Source: DAOVVL01 sp965603095 (GTDB lineage Bacteria > Pseudomonadota > Alphaproteobacteria > Rhodospirillales > Magnetovibrionaceae). Taken from it: DNA of 7,706 nucleotides. The stretch is taken from assembly GCA_965603095.1 (NCBI GenBank), contig CBFDBQ010000069.1, positions 1-7,706 of the forward strand. Direction: 5' to 3'. Positions 1-5,405 of the stretch are shown in pieces (position 1 is the first letter of the stretch; each line of letters opens with the position of its first letter). The notes below the pieces were generated by a model. It searched no databases. It was not told the DNA's origin and saw nothing but the letters and a program-made list of their open reading frames with translations. Position numbers and translations under genes: made by a program.

Positions 1-387
1 TAATTCTATTTTGTAACCATCAGGGTCTTCGATAAATGAGATTACCGTGGTTCCGTGTTTCATGGGACCCGGCGGTCGCGGTATTGATACACCCTCTTTT
101 TCCATTTTATCGCAAGCGGCATAAATATCTGGAACGGCAATAGCCAAATGGCCAAACCCAGTTCCCAAATTGTAGTCTTCTTCTTGATCCCAGTTATGGG
201 TTAACTCGATAACTGTGTTGTCTGCTTCGTCGCCATAACCAACGAATGCAATGGTGAATTTACCTTCCGCGTAGTCATTGCGCCTAAGTGCGCTCATCCC
301 TAGGTGGCGGGTATAAAAATCAATTGATTTATCCAAATCCCTAACTCGTATCATGGTGTGTAAAAAACGAAATGATTGTTCATTCAT
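1..387 (-). CDS. gloA: Glyoxalase I (lactoylglutathione lyase), C-terminus cut by window edge
   Basis: Isomerises the hemithioacetal of methylglyoxal and glutathione to S-lactoylglutathione, a cytosolic detoxification step. I translated it by hand from an ATG at 387; 129 residues are open to base 1 with no stop, so only the last few residues are missing (E. coli GloA is 135 aa). The N-terminus reads HTMIRVRDLDKSIDFYTRHL, the classic glyoxalase I start. The four metal ligands are visible: His10, Glu61 (in VIELTHNW), His80 (in GFGHLAIAV) and Glu128 (in FIEDPDGYKIEL). Their spacing (51, 19, 48) nearly matches E. coli His5/Glu56/His74/Glu122. The short form resembles the Ni/Co-type bacterial enzymes, an inference from family knowledge. 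It starts 27 bases after the lpxB stop with a good AAGGA ribosome site, so it is probably the last or a late gene of the lipid A operon. Confidence 0.95.
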   Translation of the reverse strand, partial: MNEQSFRFLHTMIRVRDLDKSIDFYTRHLGMSALRRNDYAEGKFTIAFVGYGDEADNTVIELTHNWDQEEDYNLGTGFGHLAIAVPDIYAACDKMEKEGVSIPRPPGPMKHGTTVISFIEDPDGYKIEL

Positions 388-395
388 TTATATGA

Positions 396-400
396 TCCTT
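396..400 (-). promoter_or_regulatory. Ribosome binding site of gloA
   Basis: AAGGA on the minus strand, 8 bases before the gloA ATG at 387. It lies in the short gap after the lpxB stop and supports the chosen start. No terminator hairpin is seen between lpxB and gloA. Confidence 0.7.
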
Positions 401-414
401 TTATTTTTGGATTT

Positions 415-1605
415 TTATTTATTTAAACTATCTGCAATTACACCAAGAACAACATCGGCTGAACGTTCGCCCGGTGACGATGCGCCATACCCAAGAGACG
501 CCATGGCATCAACGTAGGCTTTGCGTTGTTCTGATCTGGCATTTTGATCGTCTAGTAATTTTGATATTTCTTTTGCTAACATATCTGGTCGACAATTATC
601 TAATAATAACTCAGGAATAGCGAGGCGATCCAATACCAAATTAACAATGTTCGCGTATTTGGCCTTTATTACACGTTTAGCAATAAATGCGGTTAGCGGG
701 CCAAAACGGTATGCAATAACTGCTGGAACCTGTGCCAATGCAAGCTCAAGAGAAACAGTTCCACTGGCCGCCATCGCCGCATCGCAAGCTGAAAATGCAT
801 CACCCTTTTCGTCTTCGCCAACAACACTTACCCTCACCGGCCAGTTTTTAGTGGCGGCCAAAACGTGATCCCTGGTACCCACAAGCGTAACCACAACCGC
901 CTCAAGTTCTGGGTAGGTTTTTTTTAAAAGCCCTAGCGTGTCGCCAAAAATGGGGAGCAATCGTAAAATTTCCCCCATTCTACTTCCCGGTAGAACTGCC
1001 AATAATGGTGTAAATTCAGGAATATTATGGCGCCCCCTAAAACCATCGCCATCACCTCCGCCAATCCCACTTTCAACAACAGGGTGGCCAACAAATGTTG
1101 CAGGCAAACCAACATCTTTAAAATATTTTGGCTCAAACGGTAGTAGGCATAAAAGGTGATCAACAAACTTGGCAATTTTTTTTGCCCTACCCGGACGCCA
1201 TGCCCATACACTGGGTGCAACATAATGAACAATAGGAATTTTTAAACCATGCTTTTTAATCTTTTTAGCAACCCTGAACACAAAATCAGGAGCATCAATT
1301 GTAACCACCACATCCGGTCTGATATTTTCAATTTCATTAACGGTTTGATTTATTCGCTTTAACAAATTTGGGATTTTTGGCAATACCTCAGTAAATCCCA
1401 TAACTGAAAGTTCTGACATGGGAAATATGCTATGCATGCCCATTTCAGAAGCGGCATTTTCTATTTTTTCACCGCCAACGCCACAAAATTTAATTTTTCC
1501 ATGTGTCTTTTTAATTAGCGCCTTTATTAAGTTAGCACCAAGGGCATCACCAGATGCCTCACCTGCAATTACAAATACAGTTGGTGCTAGGTTTTGTTTT
1601 TCCAT
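415..1605 (-). CDS. lpxB: Lipid-A-disaccharide synthase LpxB
   Basis: Membrane-associated GT19 glycosyltransferase that condenses UDP-2,3-diacylglucosamine with lipid X, giving the beta-1,6-linked lipid A disaccharide and UDP. It has 396 residues, slightly longer than E. coli LpxB (382). Visible family motifs are GEASGD (15-20), IDAPDF (103-108), HYVAPSVWAWRPGR (127-140), FVGHPVVE (171-178), LPGSR (205-209) and the donor-site-like SGTVSLELAL (281-290). The Asp residues in IDAPDF and the Arg in LPGSR correspond to positions reported as essential in the E. coli enzyme (from memory). A glycine-rich GIGGGDGDG (181-189) sits between the two halves. The ATG at 1605 comes 2 bases after the lpxI stop with only a weak GGTG ribosome site 7 bases upstream, which suggests translational coupling to lpxI. 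Ends TAA. Confidence 0.98.
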   Translation of the reverse strand: MEKQNLAPTVFVIAGEASGDALGANLIKALIKKTHGKIKFCGVGGEKIENAASEMGMHSIFPMSELSVMGFTEVLPKIPNLLKRINQTVNEIENIRPDVVVTIDAPDFVFRVAKKIKKHGLKIPIVHYVAPSVWAWRPGRAKKIAKFVDHLLCLLPFEPKYFKDVGLPATFVGHPVVESGIGGGDGDGFRGRHNIPEFTPLLAVLPGSRMGEILRLLPIFGDTLGLLKKTYPELEAVVVTLVGTRDHVLAATKNWPVRVSVVGEDEKGDAFSACDAAMAASGTVSLELALAQVPAVIAYRFGPLTAFIAKRVIKAKYANIVNLVLDRLAIPELLLDNCRPDMLAKEISKLLDDQNARSEQRKAYVDAMASLGYGASSPGERSADVVLGVIADSLNK

Positions 1606-1607
1606 AT

Positions 1608-2477
1608 TTATTCACCAACCACATCAGAATTGTTAAATTCTGCAGGGTCCAAGCCAATTATAAATATGCCAGCATTGTTTGCGGCATTAATTACATTTTC
1701 ACGATCAACAATTATGGCGCCACCGGCTTCTATTCCAATACCATTAAGTTTTGCAGCGGCCGCCGCCATAACCGTATCAACGCCTATGGTTGGCAAATCA
1801 ACGCGACGTTCTTGGCCCGGTTTAACAACCTTGACCAATACCCCCCCGACTTCAATTTTCATTTTTCCAACACGGCCTAACATGGCATCGGTTCCATCTT
1901 TTTCTTCTAGTGCAATTATTTTACCATTACTTGCCACCGCGCCCTGGCCTAAATCTTTACGCCCAAGGTCAAGTGCTGCATGAATGGCCATGGCTATATC
2001 ACCGGCATCTTTATCATTGGGGCTTACACTACCCAGCACCCCAAGCGGGGCAAGAAGTTCCGGCAAAACATTGTGAACGCCAATTATCCTAAAACCATCG
2101 TCTTCTTCCAATGTTTTAACGATTGCCGAAAGAAGCCCATCATCACCCAAAGCCATGGCTCCGGTTTTTAGAAAAAATTTTGCTGTTCTGGCATCTGGCA
2201 ATAACGCGGCAAGCCCCGGACGACGGATCGTTCCGCCCATAACCAATTCTTTGCAGTTTTTAGTTTTTAAAATATCTATGGCATTGCCGATTGCGCCAAG
2301 ACGTAGCCAATCGCATTTTACGGAAACATCCCCTGCGGTTGTTTCCTTATCAGTCTGCCCCTTGAAAGCAATGACATGAAAATCTTGATTATTTTTTTTA
2401 CAGGCATCAATGAGCCTGCGTGGCAGTTCACCACCGCCCGCTATTATTCCTATTTTGTGGTTTTTATCAGGATCCAT
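1608..2477 (-). CDS. lpxI: UDP-2,3-diacylglucosamine diphosphatase LpxI
   Basis: Cytosolic hydrolase making 2,3-diacylglucosamine 1-phosphate (lipid X) and UMP. It is the alphaproteobacterial, non-homologous replacement of LpxH, and in Caulobacter water attacks the beta phosphorus. The frame opens at a TTG at 2531, but the first 18 codons lie inside the 3' end of lpxA and do not resemble LpxI. I prefer the ATG at 2477, which gives 289 aa, close to the ~283 aa Caulobacter protein, and puts the conserved IGIIAGGGELP at residues 9-19. Other family blocks are MGGTIRRPGL (80-89), LGDDGLLSAIVKTLE (110-124), GVHNVLPELLAP (133-144), DGTDAML (194-200) and RRVDLPTIG (224-232). Asp227 probably matches the Caulobacter Asp225 reported as needed for catalysis. 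The start overlaps the lpxA stop by 11 bases and has only a weak GAAG ribosome site (2485-2488), consistent with coupling. Confidence 0.96.
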   Translation of the reverse strand: MDPDKNHKIGIIAGGGELPRRLIDACKKNNQDFHVIAFKGQTDKETTAGDVSVKCDWLRLGAIGNAIDILKTKNCKELVMGGTIRRPGLAALLPDARTAKFFLKTGAMALGDDGLLSAIVKTLEEDDGFRIIGVHNVLPELLAPLGVLGSVSPNDKDAGDIAMAIHAALDLGRKDLGQGAVASNGKIIALEEKDGTDAMLGRVGKMKIEVGGVLVKVVKPGQERRVDLPTIGVDTVMAAAAAKLNGIGIEAGGAIIVDRENVINAANNAGIFIIGLDPAEFNNSDVVGE

Positions 2478-3267
2478 CTTCCGACTTCGGCTGGCAAAAT
2501 GATCTGGAACTGTCTGCTGTAACAAAATCAATTATTTCCATAACTGGCTCAACCTCTTTGAACATTTCCGCTACATCTTTAATGCGTTCTGCCATGGTTC
2601 CTTCGTTGGCAAACAGTAAGCGATAGGCATTGCGCAATGAATGTATTGTTTCCCTGTCAAACCCACGACGTTTAATGCCGACCAGATTAAGCCCAGAAAG
2701 GCCACCGCGGTTACCAATAACCATTCCATAGGGTATGACGTCGCTTTCGGCACCACTCATACCGCCAAGCATCGCATGCTTGCCAATACGAACAAATTGA
2801 TGCACCGCAGAAAGACCGCCAATAATTGCAAACTCACCAACCTCTACATGTCCGGCAAGGGTTGCGTTATTTACTAAAATTACGTTATTAGCAATTTGGC
2901 AATCATGAGCAACATGGGAGCCAACCATAAATAAGCAATTATCACCAACCTTGGTCAGCAATCCGCCACCTTCGGTGCCGGGGTTCATAGTTACATGTTC
3001 ACGGATTGTGTTGTTGGAACCTATTTCCAACCGCGAAACCTCACCGCCAAATTTTAAATCCTGTGGTTCAGAACCAATGGATGCAAATGGGAATATTCTG
3101 GTTTTACTGCCAACGGATGTAACTCCACTAACAACCACATGGGGAAATATTTTAACGTCGCTTTCAATTGTGACGTTGGGGCCGATAATAGAATAAGGGC
3201 CAATTTCTACGTTATCGCCAATTGTTGCGCCGTCTTCAATTATCGCCGTGGGATGGATATTTGCCAT
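2467..3267 (-). CDS. lpxA: UDP-N-acetylglucosamine 3-O-acyltransferase LpxA
   Basis: First enzyme of lipid A synthesis. It moves a 3-hydroxyacyl chain from acyl carrier protein to O-3 of UDP-GlcNAc in the cytosol. It has 266 residues (E. coli 262). A left-handed beta-helix of hexapeptide repeats fills roughly residues 3-190, starting IHPTAIIEDGATIGDNVEIG, followed by a C-terminal helical domain with the family signature GIKRRGF (197-203). The catalytic base is His121 in the AHDC motif (E. coli His125); His156 in AVHQF matches E. coli His160. Gly169 aligns with E. coli Gly173, the hydrocarbon-ruler residue, so a long (about C14) acyl chain is the simplest guess. The ATG at 3267 is 9 bases after the fabZ stop; the nearest AGGGA (3281-3285) is rather far, at 13 bases. 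The TGA stop overlaps the lpxI start. Confidence 0.98.
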   Translation of the reverse strand: MANIHPTAIIEDGATIGDNVEIGPYSIIGPNVTIESDVKIFPHVVVSGVTSVGSKTRIFPFASIGSEPQDLKFGGEVSRLEIGSNNTIREHVTMNPGTEGGGLLTKVGDNCLFMVGSHVAHDCQIANNVILVNNATLAGHVEVGEFAIIGGLSAVHQFVRIGKHAMLGGMSGAESDVIPYGMVIGNRGGLSGLNLVGIKRRGFDRETIHSLRNAYRLLFANEGTMAERIKDVAEMFKEVEPVMEIIDFVTADSSRSFCQPKSEDGS

Positions 3268-3276
3268 TATTATTTT

Positions 3277-3735
3277 TTATTCCCTGTCCATAATCATCGC
3301 CGAGAATACAGCTTCGGAGACCACTTTATCGCCAACCGTGGCCTTGCCATTAAATTTATAAACATTTCGTTTCGAGCGAATAAGCTCAATACTCAATTCC
3401 AGCACATCGCCCGGAGTAACCGGTTTTCTAAAACGTGCAGAATCAACGGTCATAAAATAAACAAGCTTGCCTTCGGCATCGTCGCCCAATGACGCCACCA
3501 CCAACACCCCAGCGGTTTGTGCCATTGCCTCAACTATTAAAACGCCGGGCATAATGGGGTGGCCGGGAAAATGACCACGGAAAAAATCCTCATCACCGGT
3601 AACATTTTTTATTCCAACCGCAGATACATTGTGTTTTATATCTTTAACTTGGTCTATCAAAAGAAACGGATCACGATGCGGGATCATGTCTTTGATTCTA
3701 TTTTGGTCTAGAGTTGTTTCAGAATTCAATTTCAA
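3277..3735 (-). CDS. fabZ: 3-hydroxyacyl-ACP dehydratase FabZ (TTG start)
   Basis: Dehydrates 3-hydroxyacyl-ACP to trans-2-enoyl-ACP in fatty acid elongation, drawing on the same pool that LpxA and LpxD use. It is a hot-dog fold protein of 152 aa, normal for the family. The signature IPHRDPFLLID is at 18-28 and FRGHFPGHPIMPGVLIVEAM at 52-71. The catalytic pair is His55 and Glu69, 14 residues apart as in other FabZ (His49/Glu63 in Pseudomonas). No ATG exists upstream of Met17, and starting there would remove the usual N-terminal segment, so a TTG start is needed. There are two candidates: the TTG at 3735, overlapping the lpxD stop as TTGA but only 3 bases from the AAGGA site, or the TTG two codons later at 3729, with ideal 9-base spacing (150 aa). 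The choice between them is unresolved. Confidence 0.97.
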   Translation of the reverse strand: MKLNSETTLDQNRIKDMIPHRDPFLLIDQVKDIKHNVSAVGIKNVTGDEDFFRGHFPGHPIMPGVLIVEAMAQTAGVLVVASLGDDAEGKLVYFMTVDSARFRKPVTPGDVLELSIELIRSKRNVYKFNGKATVGDKVVSEAVFSAMIMDRE

Positions 3736-4763
3736 GATTCCTTTTTTGGTTTAACAAGTTTTGATAATGCCGCAACTTGTCTAAAAAATTCACGGTGCGG
3801 TATTGCTGGCGCACCAACAAGCCTGGCACCAGGTTCTACGTCGCGCATAACACCGCTTTGTGCAGCAATTTGCGCCCCATCACCTATGCTAATGTGGCCA
3901 GCAAAACCCGATTGCCCTCCCAGCATAACAAAATTTCCCACCTTGGTGCTTCCGGATATTCCAGCAAGTCCGGCAATAAAGCAGCCCATTCCTATTTCAA
4001 CGTTATGGCCTATCTGTACAAGGTTATCAATTTTGGTTCCGTCACCAATTATGGTATCCGGCCCTGCCCCGCGATCGATGGCTGTGTTGGCCCCTATTTC
4101 AACCATGTCACCAATAATAACCCGGCCAAGTTGTGGCACCTTGATGTGGCCCTCTGGTGGACCCCCCGGAGCAAAACCAAAACCATCCTGCCCGATGCGC
4201 GCACCGGGGTGTAAAATACAGCCGTTTCCAATAACTGCGTACTGAATAGTCACCCCCGGCGACACTACGCAACCATCACCTACTTTTACACCGGGGCCAA
4301 CATAGCTTCCGTGTCCAATCAATACGCGCTCACCAATAACTGCACCCGCACCGATATAGGCTCTGCCTTCAACCCTGCAACCATTACCTATTGTTGCAGA
4401 TTTATCGATATCAGCATTTTTAGATATTTTAGCCTCAAATAACTCCACCGGATAAAACGCCTGCGCTATCCTAGCGTATGCCTGATATGGTTTATCTGTG
4501 ACAAGCAAAACCATTCCATCGGGTGCGCGTGATGCATAATCGGGGTGCACAATACACACCCCGGCGTTGCTTTTGGTAAATGCTTCAATATATTTTTTAT
4601 TATCAAGAAAGCTGACGTCGCTCTTGCCCGCACTATCAATGGCCGCCACGTCTTCAAACATAGAATTTTTGTCATCCGTTCCATGAATTTCTGCCCCAGC
4701 TATAGCGGCTAGTTCATGAAGGGGGAAAGGTCCAGCTCGATTAAAAAAAACCGGATCAGCCAT
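3732..4763 (-). CDS. lpxD: UDP-3-O-(3-hydroxyacyl)glucosamine N-acyltransferase LpxD
   Basis: Third enzyme of lipid A synthesis. It adds a 3-hydroxyacyl chain from ACP to the 2-amino group of UDP-3-O-acylglucosamine made by LpxC. It has 343 residues (E. coli 341). The N-terminal part (about 10-105) is the uridine-binding domain, including DVSFLDNKKY (49-58). A long hexapeptide-repeat beta-helix follows (about 113-310), containing the conserved GQDGFGFA (191-198), then a short C-terminal helix. Catalytic His253 (IGHNV) corresponds to E. coli His239, and His290 (AGHISIGD) to His276; the spacing of 37 is identical. The ATG at 4763 has an AGGAG site (4774-4778). The gene begins 24 bases after skp, and its TGA overlaps the first candidate start of fabZ. 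Confidence 0.98.
   Translation of the reverse strand: MADPVFFNRAGPFPLHELAAIAGAEIHGTDDKNSMFEDVAAIDSAGKSDVSFLDNKKYIEAFTKSNAGVCIVHPDYASRAPDGMVLLVTDKPYQAYARIAQAFYPVELFEAKISKNADIDKSATIGNGCRVEGRAYIGAGAVIGERVLIGHGSYVGPGVKVGDGCVVSPGVTIQYAVIGNGCILHPGARIGQDGFGFAPGGPPEGHIKVPQLGRVIIGDMVEIGANTAIDRGAGPDTIIGDGTKIDNLVQIGHNVEIGMGCFIAGLAGISGSTKVGNFVMLGGQSGFAGHISIGDGAQIAAQSGVMRDVEPGARLVGAPAIPHREFFRQVAALSKLVKPKKES
3739..3743 (-). promoter_or_regulatory. Ribosome binding site of fabZ, inside the end of lpxD
   Basis: AAGGA on the minus strand, within the last codons of lpxD. It lies 3 bases from the TTG at 3735 and 9 bases from the TTG at 3729. The normal spacing to the second TTG argues that initiation may really occur at 3729. 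Confidence 0.6.
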
Positions 4764-4773
4764 TACCTAATGT

Positions 4774-4778
4774 CTCCT
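4774..4778 (-). promoter_or_regulatory. Ribosome binding site of lpxD
   Basis: AGGAG on the minus strand, 10 bases before the lpxD ATG and within the 24-base skp-lpxD gap. It supports the chosen start. Confidence 0.65.
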
Positions 4779-4787
4779 GACCACAGT

Positions 4788-5381
4788 TCATTTACTTGGG
4801 TTCGACACCTTAACCGCAGGAAGTTTTTTATCAAGGCGCTTAATAGCATCGGCAGTAATATCCAAAACCTGTGCGGAGGCGACGGTTGATGATTTTTTCA
4901 AAATCAACGTATACCCCTTTTCTTTAATTATTTCCTGGATTACTCCAAGTATTGCCTTATCAACTTTTGCGGTGGCTTCGCCCTGCACCCTTCCTAAAGA
5001 CTGCTTTGAATCTTGAACTCGTTTCTGCAATGCAGAAAGGAGTTTTTCAAACTTTACCCTCTCATTATTAAATGCATCGGGTGAAAGTATTGTACGTTGG
5101 CGGGCAAGTTCATCATTTGCTTTTCGCAGATTTTTTTCTTCTTTTTGTATAATTGCTTGGATATTATCTCTGAATTTTGCAATCTGCTTATGAATATCTT
5201 TTACCGCAGATGAATTCGTGCGCACGCCAACAACATCTATTATTCCAACCTTAATAAATGTCTTGTCTTGCGTCGCATCTTTGCTTGCGGTCGTCGCCTG
5301 CGCCATTGATGAGTGCGGAAATGAGAGGGCAACCAAAGCGGTCATCAGCGCAATTGAAAATATGTGGGACAATGATTTCAA
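4788..5381 (-). CDS. skp: OmpH/Skp-family periplasmic chaperone (TTG start)
   Basis: Predicted periplasmic holdase that carries unfolded outer-membrane proteins to the BAM complex, encoded directly downstream of bamA. It has 197 residues, longer than E. coli Skp (161 with signal). The signal peptide has a basic start (MKSLSH), a hydrophobic core (IFSIALMTALVALSF) and a likely cleavage after Ala29 (MAQA). Mature features are the beta strand FIKVGIIDVVGV (42-53), a long charged, probably coiled-coil region (about 60-130, rich in K, E, Q and R: EEKNLRKANDELARQR) and a C-terminal helix and strand (GYTLILKKSSTV) typical of the family. The start codon is TTG at 5381, not ATG. It is supported by an AGGAG site 6 bases upstream and by the complete signal peptide; the next ATG (5345) would destroy the signal. 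It starts 24 bases after bamA. Confidence 0.95.
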   Translation of the reverse strand: MKSLSHIFSIALMTALVALSFPHSSMAQATTASKDATQDKTFIKVGIIDVVGVRTNSSAVKDIHKQIAKFRDNIQAIIQKEEKNLRKANDELARQRTILSPDAFNNERVKFEKLLSALQKRVQDSKQSLGRVQGEATAKVDKAILGVIQEIIKEKGYTLILKKSSTVASAQVLDITADAIKRLDKKLPAVKVSNPSK

Positions 5382-5387
5382 GCTAAT

Positions 5388-5392
5388 CTCCT
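5388..5392 (-). promoter_or_regulatory. Ribosome binding site deciding the skp TTG start
   Basis: AGGAG on the minus strand (within CAGGAGA), 6 bases before the TTG at 5381. It sits in the bamA-skp gap and is the main evidence for the non-ATG start. Confidence 0.75.
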
Positions 5393-5405
5393 GAAAATAT
5401 AATAT

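Noticed and set aside
388..414. Possible terminator between lpxB and gloA
   Set aside because: The 27 bases hold a ribosome site and AT-rich sequence but no inverted repeat followed by a T-run in the transcribed direction.
647..868. Plus-strand open frame of 73 codons antisense to lpxB, one of many similar antisense frames
   Set aside because: It and the other plus-strand frames lie wholly or mostly inside confidently identified genes, have no family-like motifs or ribosome sites, and are expected shadows of real coding sequence.
933..1232. Minus-strand 99-codon frame inside lpxB, out of frame
   Set aside because: Overlaps the conserved core of LpxB in another frame; hydrophobic by chance, no motif. 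The same applies to the internal frames in lpxA (2571-2756), lpxD (4466-4684) and bamA (6980-7174).
2481..2490. Small inverted repeat CCGACTTCGG just before the lpxI start
   Set aside because: The stem is only 4 base pairs with a 2-base loop and it lies in lpxA coding sequence; too weak to call a regulatory hairpin.
2478..2531. 18-codon upstream extension of lpxI beginning with TTG at 2531
   Set aside because: These bases encode the LpxA C-terminus; the LpxI family begins near the IGIIAGGGELP block, and the ATG at 2477 gives the expected length.
918..4750. 8-base homopolymer runs inside genes (T at 918-925 and 1176-1183 in lpxB, T at 2392-2399 in lpxI, A at 4743-4750 in lpxD) as possible phase-variation tracts
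   Set aside because: They encode Lys- and Phe-rich stretches in AT-leaning codon use, are too short to stand out, and essential lipid A genes are unlikely to be phase-variable.
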